DNA of 64,000 bases from Acerihabitans sp035013185 (GCF_035013185.1 NZ_JAYGJO010000003.1:215564-279563); one strand, 5' to 3'; counted from the stretch's first letter, positions 8,493 through 17,391 are shown. A program made the numbers and translations. Notes: a model not told the origin generated them from the sequence alone.

Positions 8493-9640
8493 TGTGACGC
8501 ACCTGGAGGATGGCGTAACTGTTGCACCAGGCACTGGCCTTGATGTTCGGTGAACAGCAGGTTATTGCCATGGTGCTCGGCCGCCAGCGTGACCTGCGTG
8601 GCATGACGAGCGATGCCCGATAAACCCAGGGCATTGTCGATGTCAAACCGTTGTGTGGCCCGAAAGCGCATGTTCAGCTCAGCGCACGCCACGGGGATGT
8701 TGTCACGCACTATGTCGGACTGAGCCCTCTGCCAACCGGCACTCAGATCAGCCGGCGCACATTGTTGCGCGCACAGTTGGGTCATGGCCTGCGGCAGTGT
8801 ACTGGCCGGTGTCAGCAACGGACGCAGCAGCTGGGCTTTTGGGGTGATGTTAGCCTGGCGGCACAGATCATCGGCAGCGATCAGCAAGGATACGGCTTCT
8901 TCACTGGCTGGTGACCTGTCGCTGACATCGATAAACACCAGGCAAAGCAGGCCGTTGAGGGGCTGGTCGTAGGCCGTCAGTAGCCATTGGGAAAAATCAT
9001 GCGACGCGAAAGGTGCTATCGCGGTGAAGGACAGCGATTGCCGTTGGGCTTCCTGCGTCAACAGTTGCCCCCAGTCAGCCTCGTTGGCGGCAGCGGGAGG
9101 GACCTGCCACAGCAGCGTCAGGGGTTGCGTCAGGGGATGCGCTTGCCCGAACGCGCTGATGGGGTGCAATACGCGGGCAATCAATAGCGTTCGGCTTTCC
9201 CAGGCTGGCAGATCGGCGAACTCGCTTATCACCAGACGATTGCCCTGATTGACCGGCGATTGTTCACTTACCATCAGCGCGTGATCCTGCGGCCCCAGGG
9301 CGGTCTGACGGCTCCAGGCCAACAGGTTCAGCGTTTGATTGGCCCAACGTTGCCACTGTACGCGGCGCAAGGCAACAACCTGATTTCGGGCATTCACCCT
9401 GGCGGACTGCACCCCATAACCCACCAGTCGCCCACCGAAGATCAGGCTCCAGATCAGCAAGGGGGCGGCAAAAGCCACCAACATCAGGTGTTTTTTGTTG
9501 CGTAATTCTTCCGGGGATAACAGATACACTGCCAGGAAAAAACCGGCAACCAACATCACCAGCAGCCCAATGCTCCAGCGTAAGATGCCGGGAGCAGACG
9601 GCGAAGGTGAATCAATCAGTGGGGGAACACTCCAGTTCAT
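8489..9640 (-). CDS. T6SS-associated membrane protein of unknown function
   Basis: A 383-residue protein with two predicted transmembrane helices in the first 75 residues (around LRWSIGLLVMLVAGFFLAVY and LMLVAFAAPLLIWSLIFGG), followed by a soluble domain with no motif I recognise. It is locked into the T6SS operon by 4-bp start/stop overlaps with PAAR upstream and tssM downstream. The PAAR-this-protein-TssM-like arrangement is known to me from Klebsiella/Enterobacter-type clusters, where it is annotated only as T6SS protein. A role as partner of the unusual TssM in the membrane complex is inference from that coupling. Confidence 0.75.
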   Translation of the reverse strand: MNWSVPPLIDSPSPSAPGILRWSIGLLVMLVAGFFLAVYLLSPEELRNKKHLMLVAFAAPLLIWSLIFGGRLVGYGVQSARVNARNQVVALRRVQWQRWANQTLNLLAWSRQTALGPQDHALMVSEQSPVNQGNRLVISEFADLPAWESRTLLIARVLHPISAFGQAHPLTQPLTLLWQVPPAAANEADWGQLLTQEAQRQSLSFTAIAPFASHDFSQWLLTAYDQPLNGLLCLVFIDVSDRSPASEEAVSLLIAADDLCRQANITPKAQLLRPLLTPASTLPQAMTQLCAQQCAPADLSAGWQRAQSDIVRDNIPVACAELNMRFRATQRFDIDNALGLSGIARHATQVTLAAEHHGNNLLFTEHQGQCLVQQLRHPPGASQ

Positions 9641-9903
9641 GCTGACTGTTCCCCGGCATTGCTTAAGCTGGCTATCACTCTACAGCCACATTCCGTTTTA
9701 AAGTGGTCCAACGCGGCCAGTTTATTGTTGATATTAATCCGCGTCTGGCCAGGCAGGATGGCGTTAACCCCATGCCCAGGGATCGGGCAGGTTACTTTAT
9801 CGCCCACCAGGGCGACGTTTTTGCCATACACCTGCGGGCCGGACGCGGTGATCACCTCACCACCGTGGTCTGTTTTATCGCCCAATCGAATAAATGCGCG
9901 CAT
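9637..9903 (-). CDS. PAAR domain protein (T6SS spike tip)
   Basis: An 88-residue single-domain PAAR protein. The family pattern is visible: IRLGDKTDHGGEVITAS at the start, then GKNVALVGDKVTCPIPGHG, with GDKV-C and GHG contributing the usual metal-binding positions. PAAR proteins sharpen the VgrG trimer and can carry effectors; here there is no extension, so it is a bare tip. Its stop overlaps the start of the next gene by 4 bp. A gap of about 250 bp separates it from the upstream small membrane gene; there I see only an imperfect inverted repeat (10034-10043 with 10114-10123). Confidence 0.9.
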   Translation of the reverse strand: MRAFIRLGDKTDHGGEVITASGPQVYGKNVALVGDKVTCPIPGHGVNAILPGQTRININNKLAALDHFKTECGCRVIASLSNAGEQSA

Positions 9904-10155
9904 CGTGTCTGTCTCGTCCTTGATAAAAATGAATCTTGCAGAGGAATATCGTCACACACCGGTTGTCGGATCTGGCTGACATTGACACTGCTGATATAAC
10001 CCGCAATCCCGACATAATAACTCTCATGCTAATCGTATTGCGGTTTACGCAGTTCGTCTCATCTGTCGGCCTTGCTGGCGTGTTTAAACACCAACCGATA
10101 CCTGGCCACCGATCGGCAATACGAATGGTGTAGGGTATACCTGCGTAAAATGTCC

Positions 10156-10344
10156 TTAAAATCTCACAAAATACAACACAAAAAGAAGATATGCAGCCAA
10201 GGCAACGAAAAATATCCCCTTGACAATTTTTTTATGGGTATCTTTTTTTACACAATAGCAAACAATTAATAAAAAAAGAGCCACCACAGCAATTGGGAAC
10301 ATAATAAAACCCAATGCAACAATTAAATAAATTACATATACCAT
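10156..10344 (-). CDS. Small two-helix membrane protein coupled to Sel1 lipoprotein gene
   Basis: A 62-residue, strongly hydrophobic protein with two membrane helices (first half VIYLIVALGFIMFPIAVVAL, second GIFFVALAAYLLFVLYFV) joined by a short lysine-rich loop (KKDTHKK). Its ATG overlaps the stop codon of the Sel1 lipoprotein gene (TAATG), which is strong evidence that it is translated with it. The local base composition is AT-rich. No family is recognised. Position suggests an accessory immunity component or membrane partner of the Tle5 antitoxin set; this is inference. Confidence 0.6.
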   Translation of the reverse strand: MVYVIYLIVALGFIMFPIAVVALFLLIVCYCVKKDTHKKIVKGIFFVALAAYLLFVLYFVRF

Positions 10345-11300
10345 TATTTAGTCTTTATTTTATATTCAAAGGAACCATCCCACTCCGGTAACGGCGTCGG
10401 TGGCAATGGTACAATTTTGTCAATATCGGGGAAACGGGCCAATCGATTTTGATCTATTTCTTTTTCAATCAAACCATAGCGGCGCACCCGCTCAGGATCG
10501 TTGGGTAATGCTAAATATTTTAACTCATCACTAGGCGGTGGACCGGAAAAGCATTCCTTCAGGATAAACGGGGCAAGTTCACTACCATGTTTAATGGCCA
10601 CTTGATAATAGGTTACCGCCATAGGGTAATTTTTTTCCGCAACTGCATAATACCCAGCCAAGTTCATGGCGGCTTCCGCATTCCCCTGATTGGCGGCACA
10701 GGCCAGCATCGCTTTGCCGATCTCGGGGCGGTACGCCGGATTTGGGCGCTGCTCGGGAATCAGCACTCTCGATCTGAACAGATTACCAACCACATTTTGC
10801 CCTTCCGGGTTGCCTAAATCAGCAGCCTTTCTAAAATAGGCCAGCGCGGCTTGTTGATCCCGCTTAACCGCGTAACCGGTTTGTAAATGGGTGCCCATAA
10901 CGTAATAACCGGCGGGAATATTGAGTGTGATCAGCCGCTCCGTGATGGCCAGCACCATTTGCGGGGCGGATCGCCCCGGTTGTGGTGCCAGCAAACCGCT
11001 TCTGAGCATATTCTGCAGGTTGATCATCGCCTTGTAGTGGTCCTTTTGCGCCGCCTTGCGGTACAGCGCGCCGATAGCGGCAAAATCTTTCGGGCCACTG
11101 GCTTTTTGCATCGCTCTGGCCTGTTTAAACCAGATATCCGCCTGCGGATCAAGCGGCGGCAGGTGGTCGGCCTCCTGGGTACAGGTGAAGGCCAGCTTTT
11201 GTTCTTGGTTTATATCAGGTTGAAGCATGTTATTACTCCGAGGGTCACAACCGTTGAGTATCAAGGGAAGCAATAATAACAACCCTCTATAATCGCGCAT
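10344..11300 (-). CDS. Sel1-repeat lipoprotein, probable Tle5 immunity protein (copy 2)
   Basis: A 318-residue protein with a signal peptide ending LILNGC, making Cys18 the likely lipidated residue, then Sel1/TPR-like helical repeats (for example AYFRKAADLGNPEGQ and YYQVAIKHGS). It is nearly identical to the copy at 11726-12682; differences cluster at about residues 180-225. Sel1-repeat lipoproteins next to PLD-type Tle5 effectors act as periplasmic immunity proteins in Klebsiella and Pseudomonas-type systems. Its 5' flank (11309-11323) repeats the last codons of the effector gene, showing it arose as a copy of the immunity gene that follows the effector. Confidence 0.85.
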   Translation of the reverse strand: MRDYRGLLLLLPLILNGCDPRSNNMLQPDINQEQKLAFTCTQEADHLPPLDPQADIWFKQARAMQKASGPKDFAAIGALYRKAAQKDHYKAMINLQNMLRSGLLAPQPGRSAPQMVLAITERLITLNIPAGYYVMGTHLQTGYAVKRDQQAALAYFRKAADLGNPEGQNVVGNLFRSRVLIPEQRPNPAYRPEIGKAMLACAANQGNAEAAMNLAGYYAVAEKNYPMAVTYYQVAIKHGSELAPFILKECFSGPPPSDELKYLALPNDPERVRRYGLIEKEIDQNRLARFPDIDKIVPLPPTPLPEWDGSFEYKIKTK

Positions 11301-11308
11301 TTTTCCGC

Positions 11309-11355
11309 CTAATCTTTATCTTGTTAAACACTGTTTAACACCGTTTAACAGTGTT
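11309..11355. repeat. Duplicated effector-gene tail plus inverted repeat
   Basis: Bases 11309-11323 match 12691-12705, the last four codons and stop of the phospholipase gene, so the duplication joint lies here. Immediately beyond, AACACTGTT (11327-11335) and AACAGTGTT (11347-11355) form a perfect 9-bp inverted repeat with an 11-bp spacer. The latter could be an operator, a hairpin or a recombination scar; sequence alone does not tell. Confidence 0.6.
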
Positions 11356-11491
11356 CAACGCGGCCAGTATATGGCTGATATTACTACTCGTCTGTCATGG
11401 CAGAACGGGGTTACCCTCTATCCAGTGATCGGGTGGGTTATATTACAACCCAACAGCAATAATATGTTAATTGAACATTCTCTTTCTATAA

Positions 11492-11696
11492 TTAAGCTAA
11501 TAGATATATTTTACATGCCACTATCGCCAAGAATATAAATACAATGCAATCAATAGTAATGCTAAATACACCAATACCTACAACGTTCAATTCATTATGT
11601 TGAATCGGGGTGGTTGATCATTAAGTAGGACATTACTATGTGTTTACCAATATAAGCCGCGATGATTGTCATGGGTGTGGCTATTATCTCAACCAT
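11492..11696 (-). pseudogene. Frameshifted small membrane protein behind immunity copy 1
   Basis: From ATG at 11694-11696 the minus strand encodes a hydrophobic segment (starting MVEIIATPMTIIAAYIG) that stops at about 11595. A neighbouring frame then continues with a second hydrophobic segment (IDCIVFIFLAIVAC) to TAA at 11492-11494. Read across one frameshift it would make a two-helix membrane protein of about 65 residues, the same design as the intact 62-residue gene behind the other Sel1 copy, though not obviously similar in sequence. I infer a decayed counterpart. The start of the element and the exact shift position are uncertain. Confidence 0.35.
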
Positions 11697-11725
11697 CACA
11701 CCATCAGGTATGTGCTAAACCTCCA

Positions 11726-12682
11726 TTATTTTAATACCTTTTTATACTCAAAACTACCATCCCACTCCGGTAACGGCGCCGGTGGCAATGGTACAATTTT
11801 ATCAATATCGGGGAAACGGGCCAATCGATTTTGATCTATTTCTTTTTTAATCAAACCATAGCGGCGCACCCGCTCAGGATCGTTGGGTAATGCTAAATAT
11901 TTTAACTCATCACTAGGCGGTGGACCGGAAAAGCATTCCTTCAGGATAAAAGGGGCAAGTTCACTACCATGTTTAATGGCCACTTGATAATAGGTTACCG
12001 CCATGGGGTAATTTTTTTCGGCAATTTTATAATGCCATGCCAGGTTCATGGCGGCTTCCGCATTCCCCTGATTGGCGGCACAGGCCAGCATCGCTTTGCC
12101 GATCTCGGGGCGGTACACCGGGTTGTCTCGCTGATCGGGAAGCAATAATTCCGAGGTAAATAAATCGCCAATCACATTTTGCCCTTCCGGGTTGCCTAAA
12201 TCAGCAGCCTTTCTAAAATAGGCCAGCGCGGCTTGTTGATCCCGCTTAACCGCGTAACCGGTTTGTAAATGGGTGCCCATAACATAATAACCGGCGGGGA
12301 TATTGAGTGTGATCAGCCGCTCCGTGATGGCCAGCACCATTTGCGGGGCGGATCGCCCCGGTTGTGGTGCCAGCAAACCGCTTCTGAGCATATTCTGCAG
12401 GTTGATCAGCGCCTTGTAGTGATCCTTTTGCGCCGCCTTGCGGTACAGCGCGCCGATAGCGGCAAAATCTTTCGGGCCACTGGCTTTTTGCATCGCTCTG
12501 GCCTGTTTAAACCAGATATCCGCCTGCGGATCAAGCGGCGGCAGGTGGTCGGCCTCCTGGGTACAGGTGAAGGCCAGCTTTTGTTCTTGGGTTATATCAG
12601 GTTGAAGCATGTTATTACTCCGAGGGTCACAACCGTTGAGTATCAAGGGAAGCAATAATAACAACCCTCTATAATCGCGCAT
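11726..12682 (-). CDS. Sel1-repeat lipoprotein, probable Tle5 immunity protein (copy 1)
   Basis: A 318-residue lipoprotein (signal peptide, Cys18 after LNG) with Sel1-type repeats, starting 8 bp after the phospholipase gene stop, the classic effector-immunity arrangement. It would sit in the periplasm, where the effector acts on inner-membrane phospholipid, and bind it. It is nearly identical to copy 2 except for a cluster of changes around residues 180-225 and the last residues (KKVLK here, KIKTK there). Being adjacent to the effector, this is the copy most likely to neutralise the present effector. Confidence 0.88.
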   Translation of the reverse strand: MRDYRGLLLLLPLILNGCDPRSNNMLQPDITQEQKLAFTCTQEADHLPPLDPQADIWFKQARAMQKASGPKDFAAIGALYRKAAQKDHYKALINLQNMLRSGLLAPQPGRSAPQMVLAITERLITLNIPAGYYVMGTHLQTGYAVKRDQQAALAYFRKAADLGNPEGQNVIGDLFTSELLLPDQRDNPVYRPEIGKAMLACAANQGNAEAAMNLAWHYKIAEKNYPMAVTYYQVAIKHGSELAPFILKECFSGPPPSDELKYLALPNDPERVRRYGLIKKEIDQNRLARFPDIDKIVPLPPAPLPEWDGSFEYKKVLK

Positions 12683-12690
12683 TTTTCCGC

Positions 12691-14496
12691 CTAATCTTTA
12701 TCTTGCAACGACGTGGCATGGTCAATAAATTTGATTAATCGGCCAACCGGCTTATCCCTCTTTTTTTTCTGCTTTTTGGTATTTTCACCGATAATCCAAC
12801 CCCACTGATCAAATGCGGCTGCCTCATTATCATCCGCCCCTTGGCCATCGGTGTGTAACGTCCATAACGCTGTTCTGATGGGTTTCACGATGGGATACAC
12901 ATCGGTATCCTGTACTAGCATGGCGATTTCGCTGTCGTAGGTCATACTGCGCAGATTGATATTTGCTGAGCCCTGGATCATAAAGGTATCGTCAATCAGC
13001 ATCAGCTTGCTGTGTACATAGGTTCTTTGCCAGTTATCCGCGGGTGAGTCAGGTGAAACCAAGCTGCAGATATGCACTTTCAGCCCTGGGATGTCGACCT
13101 CGGTGATATCTTCGGGTTTGCGTTTTTCGCCTTTATTGTTCGGCTCAAGGTGTTTCGCTGCATAATCAGGCATCACATCGGGTCGCCCCAGGGCATTCAC
13201 CATCTCGAAGGTGCGTTTGCCCCCGCTGACGATATCCGGGTCTGATGAGCTGTTGGTCACCACAAAAAGATACAAACAGCCGGTCCAGCCATATTCCTGC
13301 CATTCTTTTACCGTGGCCTTAATCTGCTCGGCCAGCTCGACAAAACGAAAGTATTGATTTTCAATATAGATATACTTGCGTGCGCGCCGGACACCTTCCA
13401 TATAGGCTTTAAGGATGTCATAGCGATTGTATTGTGGCTGGGTGCGACAGATTTGCCCTAGGGTGAGTATCAACTTTTCCTGATTTTTCAGCCCCAGACG
13501 TTGATTGATTTTGTCGACAATCGTCTGTGTCGGGGTGAACACCTCTTTTTTGACGCTGGCACGTTGGTTTTTCAGCGTGCTGTCACCGGTATCTTTTTCC
13601 CATGACAGGACAAAATTCTCATTCAGATGTTTGAGCACTTCACCGTACACGCAACCGGAAATATCCTGCCAGGCTTTATCGCCATCACGCCCTGCTGATG
13701 GGCCTAACCTGGTGCTGCTATGCGCATCGGTATCCCAATATTCAGACAGCATATTGTGCCCCATGGTGAAACCAACGGCCTCTTCAGGGGACATATAGTC
13801 AATCAGCACCGATTTTTGGTGATGCGTCGGGCCAAACTGGAGCGCAATATTGCGTATCACCGAATACGATTGACCGGTATCGATGTTGTAAGGCAAATCG
13901 GCTAAGCGGTTGGTTAATAGCTGGAAATCTTTTATCAATTTCATTTTTCTGTGGCGAATGGCCAGATTGGGGATGTTTCCCGTTTGTGCTCGCCAATGCC
14001 AGTCTTGATCAAAAAAGTACTGTTCTTTGGTCTCGAAACCCAGCCGGCCGCCCACCGAACTGATCGATTCAGGGTAAGGGATTGCCTGAGTGGAGCCATG
14101 TGGGTGAGCGACGCCAGCGGGGTGACGGGTGCTCTGCCACCCCGGAAAGTTCGGCCCGGCCAACGCCTGCCCAGTATTGGAAAACCATACCAACACCCGG
14201 ACCTGAACCCCTCGCGCTGCGGCCTCTTCCAGCAACTCACCGATGTTTTTTTCTGCCCCCCCGCGCTCAAAATACATCGATGCCTGAAACCCCCAGGTGA
14301 TGATATCGATGCTGAGCTTGGCCTGTTTTATTGCTCTGGCCACGGCCCCAAACGCGCTCTCGCCATTAATCAGCGGTGCATACGCCGCGACACAAGGGGG
14401 GTATTCCGTATCTTCAGGAAACCACTGTGGGGTTATGATCACACAGGTATCTACCCCTGGAACAATGTTGATGTCTTGCGGTGTGGTCTTGATCAT
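12691..14496 (-). CDS. T6SS effector, phospholipase D family (Tle5 type)
   Basis: A 601-residue PLD-superfamily enzyme with both HxKxxxxD catalytic motifs: HQKSVLID (H226, K228, D233) and HSKLMLID (H495, K497, D502), each followed by the expected G-N or G-S-N element (FTMGHNM, IQGSANI). Tle5 enzymes are injected by T6SS and hydrolyse phosphatidylethanolamine in the target periplasm. There is no signal peptide, as expected for VgrG/PAAR-delivered cargo. It starts 12 bp after vgrG and is followed 8 bp later by its Sel1 immunity gene. All catalytic residues are present, so it is probably active. Confidence 0.9.
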   Translation of the reverse strand: MIKTTPQDINIVPGVDTCVIITPQWFPEDTEYPPCVAAYAPLINGESAFGAVARAIKQAKLSIDIITWGFQASMYFERGGAEKNIGELLEEAAARGVQVRVLVWFSNTGQALAGPNFPGWQSTRHPAGVAHPHGSTQAIPYPESISSVGGRLGFETKEQYFFDQDWHWRAQTGNIPNLAIRHRKMKLIKDFQLLTNRLADLPYNIDTGQSYSVIRNIALQFGPTHHQKSVLIDYMSPEEAVGFTMGHNMLSEYWDTDAHSSTRLGPSAGRDGDKAWQDISGCVYGEVLKHLNENFVLSWEKDTGDSTLKNQRASVKKEVFTPTQTIVDKINQRLGLKNQEKLILTLGQICRTQPQYNRYDILKAYMEGVRRARKYIYIENQYFRFVELAEQIKATVKEWQEYGWTGCLYLFVVTNSSSDPDIVSGGKRTFEMVNALGRPDVMPDYAAKHLEPNNKGEKRKPEDITEVDIPGLKVHICSLVSPDSPADNWQRTYVHSKLMLIDDTFMIQGSANINLRSMTYDSEIAMLVQDTDVYPIVKPIRTALWTLHTDGQGADDNEAAAFDQWGWIIGENTKKQKKKRDKPVGRLIKFIDHATSLQDKD

Positions 14497-14508
14497 GCTG
14501 CTATCCTG

Positions 14509-17208
14509 TTAAGCGTTGTCGTCTGATTCAGCGGAGGTAGGGTTCAGCAAGTGATAGAGCACGGTACGCCACTGATGACCAAGCTGTGAGGCATCTTCGG
14601 TGCTGCCCGGATCAACCGCTCTGAAGCCGCTGCGAGGAATGGCATCTTCCGATTTGCCCTGCCCCTCATTGAGCACGTTGATGTTGAAATGTTCGCCACT
14701 CATCAGTTCCAGCGTGTATTTCTGCGTCGGGATCTGGTGCTCAATCGCGATATTGCCATCGGCATCCGTCAACCCCTGCTGAATCAGCGCACCATTGGCA
14801 TACAGCTTGTACGGCTCATTGGCCCGCACTTTGGTCTGGCTTTGTGGTGAGCTACCGAACTGAACACGCAGCGCCTGCTTTGGTATGCTTTGCGGAAACG
14901 TCGGGTGGGTGATATCCATATTTTCCGCGCCTTGAACCACCCAGTTGGTTGCCTTGACCGTCTGGTTGCCCGGACTGCCGTACTCGATCTGGCCGCCTTT
15001 GAGGCGGATAAACGCACCACCACAGGTCAGCAGCAGTTCATCTTTCGCGGCAATAATGGTTTTGCCCGCATGGCTGCTGATGGTCATATCCTTGAGGGCA
15101 GACAGGTGCATTTCATCGCTCTGCGCCTGAAGCTCAACCTGCCCTTTGGCGGCAAACAGCTTCATACCCGCCTCGTGCGCAAACAGGCTGATGGTTTTAC
15201 CCGCCGCCAGGGTGATGCGCTTCAAGACGGAAATATCTGCCTGTTGACGGGCGGTGAACGTCAGGTTTTCTTCCGCATTCAGTTGCAGCGTTTTCGGCGT
15301 GGTCAAGGCGATCCCCGCCGGGGCACTGATCAGCACTGCCGCCTGCTTCATGTCATCAATGGCTTGCAGCAGCAATCGCTTTTGTGACGACAAATCAGCC
15401 AGTTCCGCTTTGGCCACTTCCGCCGCATCACGCAGGGAACGGGTCAGCGTGATGGCATCTTTCAACTGCTGTTTGGCTTCACGCATATCCAACTGGCTGG
15501 CAGAGGGATCACCGCGTAAATCGGTGGTGATAAACATCCCTTTACCGGCGCGAAGCGTGCCATAACTGCCGGTTTGCAGCTCAAAACCTTCACCGCGTTG
15601 TTTTCTGCCGCTGTTGACCAGATGCCCCAGCCCTATCCAGGTTTTCCCCGAATGGACCGTGGAAATCTTGATATGCTCCTTACCCCGCTCATCATCGAGT
15701 CGGATTGTGTTTTGGGCCGGCGTTGTTATCAGGTTGCGTTTATGATTCGGCAAGGCCACGTGATCCGGGTGACGCGAGTCGTGCAGGGCAAACGCGATGT
15801 AGGGCCTGTCGACGTCGCCCCCCTCAAAGCCGATGGCGACCCCGGTTGAATCCAATAGAGGCATATGGAATCCGTAGGTATCGCCCGCATACGGCTTGGC
15901 CAATCGCAGCCAGCAGCTCTCGAATCCCTTCTTCCACTCAGTGCGGTCAAAACCAAACTGCGCGCGGTATAGCCCGTCAGCATTGATATGCGCGTAAGGT
16001 TCATCAGGATGCGCACTGGAAATACGCGCGGGCAATGTACCGGTCATGGTTGGCCACGGCAGCAACGGTGGACGATACGGATGCGGTGAATGATATGGCA
16101 CGGCGGTAAAGGTGATCATATAGGCGCTGTCGCGCGCGATGCTTTTTGATTCGGTGGAGACAATCAGCAGGCCGTCCGGGGCTTCCGGCCAGTCCTTGCC
16201 CGGGGTGGTGATGACCATGCCGGGGCGCAAGGTCATGCAGTTGGATTTGCCTTCCAGGGTGATTTGCTCGGTCAGGTAACGTTCTTGCCGACGTTTGGCA
16301 TACCACATGCCCTGACCGGGCTCACTGCTGTATTCTTTGCCTGGTTCGGGGTAATACTCACCCCAACGATAATCTTCGGCAACCAGCGCGGGATAATCGG
16401 GATTGGTTTGCGCCACCGCCATCATGTCGCTTTGTGCGTGCGGGTAATAGTCGTCGTTCACCCGCACCTGTTTTGGGATGGCCTTGCGGCTGGTCGACAT
16501 CTCCCAGACCGACTCCAACCCACCGTCAAACAATCCGGCCGGATGACGAAATGGAATGGCCCCCTTATTTACCCAGGCGTAAGCATTATCGGCCAGCACC
16601 ATCACGTCACAATTATTCTCTTCGTCGTACTCAAAGTAATATGACACACCGCTGTCGGCAAGACGGCGGGCGATATGGGCGTATTCGCTCTCGCCGAACT
16701 GGATCATGATGGGCTTGCGGGGGTACTGGTCATGGAGTGCAAAACGGAAATCCAGCCGGTCCATGTTGTAACGCAGGAAGGTGTTCTCCATCATGCTGAT
16801 GATACTGTCATTCTGGTACACCGCATTGTTGGCCCCGAGGGTTAATCGGGTCAGACGGTGTTCAAGTGTCACCGCATAACGGGTTTCATCAGCTGAGGTG
16901 CCGTACTGGCGAAACTGGGTGATAACGCCAGGCAGAATGCGCGGTTTGACGGATTCCCACGGCTTGCCGTCGGGGTACATCAGAAACTGGGCGGAGTAGT
17001 TGATAAGGTGTTGCGCGGGGATATCTTTGGTCGCGCTGGTAAATTCAATCTCGTAACGCAAAAGGGTGCTGATGGCTTCAACACCCGAGAATCTGAGAAC
17101 CGAAATCCCCACCCCTGGTTGCTGGGACTCAAGTTTGGGCAGTCTTAGCTGATAATGGTTGTGGATCGGTAATTTACTGCCAGCAAGAATAGAGTCCTGA
17201 ATACGCAT
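14509..17208 (-). CDS. vgrG: VgrG (TssI) spike protein with C-terminal transthyretin-like domain
   Basis: An 899-residue VgrG: N-terminal gp27-like domains (ISVLRFSGVEAISTLLRYEI, then FLRYNMDRLDF), a gp5-like OB domain (around residue 400-480, with GWxRLAxPYAG-like SCWLRLAKPYAGDTYG), a DUF2345-type beta-prism stalk (about 600-760) and, at about 780-850, a transthyretin-like domain with KVRANEPYKLYANG and GLTDADGNIAIEH. In enteroaggregative E. coli, DUF2345 plus the TTR domain of VgrG1 dock a Tle phospholipase. The adjacent Tle5-type gene 12 bp downstream makes the same cargo role likely here. Start codon ATG at 17208 with a GGGAAAG ribosome site. Confidence 0.92.
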   Translation of the reverse strand: MRIQDSILAGSKLPIHNHYQLRLPKLESQQPGVGISVLRFSGVEAISTLLRYEIEFTSATKDIPAQHLINYSAQFLMYPDGKPWESVKPRILPGVITQFRQYGTSADETRYAVTLEHRLTRLTLGANNAVYQNDSIISMMENTFLRYNMDRLDFRFALHDQYPRKPIMIQFGESEYAHIARRLADSGVSYYFEYDEENNCDVMVLADNAYAWVNKGAIPFRHPAGLFDGGLESVWEMSTSRKAIPKQVRVNDDYYPHAQSDMMAVAQTNPDYPALVAEDYRWGEYYPEPGKEYSSEPGQGMWYAKRRQERYLTEQITLEGKSNCMTLRPGMVITTPGKDWPEAPDGLLIVSTESKSIARDSAYMITFTAVPYHSPHPYRPPLLPWPTMTGTLPARISSAHPDEPYAHINADGLYRAQFGFDRTEWKKGFESCWLRLAKPYAGDTYGFHMPLLDSTGVAIGFEGGDVDRPYIAFALHDSRHPDHVALPNHKRNLITTPAQNTIRLDDERGKEHIKISTVHSGKTWIGLGHLVNSGRKQRGEGFELQTGSYGTLRAGKGMFITTDLRGDPSASQLDMREAKQQLKDAITLTRSLRDAAEVAKAELADLSSQKRLLLQAIDDMKQAAVLISAPAGIALTTPKTLQLNAEENLTFTARQQADISVLKRITLAAGKTISLFAHEAGMKLFAAKGQVELQAQSDEMHLSALKDMTISSHAGKTIIAAKDELLLTCGGAFIRLKGGQIEYGSPGNQTVKATNWVVQGAENMDITHPTFPQSIPKQALRVQFGSSPQSQTKVRANEPYKLYANGALIQQGLTDADGNIAIEHQIPTQKYTLELMSGEHFNINVLNEGQGKSEDAIPRSGFRAVDPGSTEDASQLGHQWRTVLYHLLNPTSAESDDNA

Positions 17209-17232
17209 CTTTCTTTCCCTAAATGATGTGGC

Positions 17233-17391
17233 TCATGACAAAAGGAGGTCTACCCCGCAAACCTTGGGCCTACGTTCACTACCCAGAGGGGGGATCGCCT
17301 GATCCTCAGGCTGTCTGAGCGAGCACTCGGGGTCTTGCCGCCGGCTGTCTGCCAGCGCCACAGGATTGCCCTTATCCGGTGTATTTTTCAT
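17233..17391 (-). CDS. Possible 52-residue ORF in vgrG leader
   Basis: An open frame from ATG (17389-17391) to TGA (17233-17235) just upstream of vgrG. The product would be polar, rich in Arg, Pro and Asp, and has no recognisable family. There is no clear ribosome site. It may simply be the 5' leader of the vgrG transcript; I list it because it is the only open frame here. Confidence 0.15.
   Translation of the reverse strand: MKNTPDKGNPVALADSRRQDPECSLRQPEDQAIPPLGSERRPKVCGVDLLLS

Noticed and set aside
12691..14496. Cardiolipin synthase as an alternative identity of the PLD protein
   Set aside because: No N-terminal membrane helices, and it is placed between vgrG and Sel1 immunity genes, which fits the Tle5 effector type.
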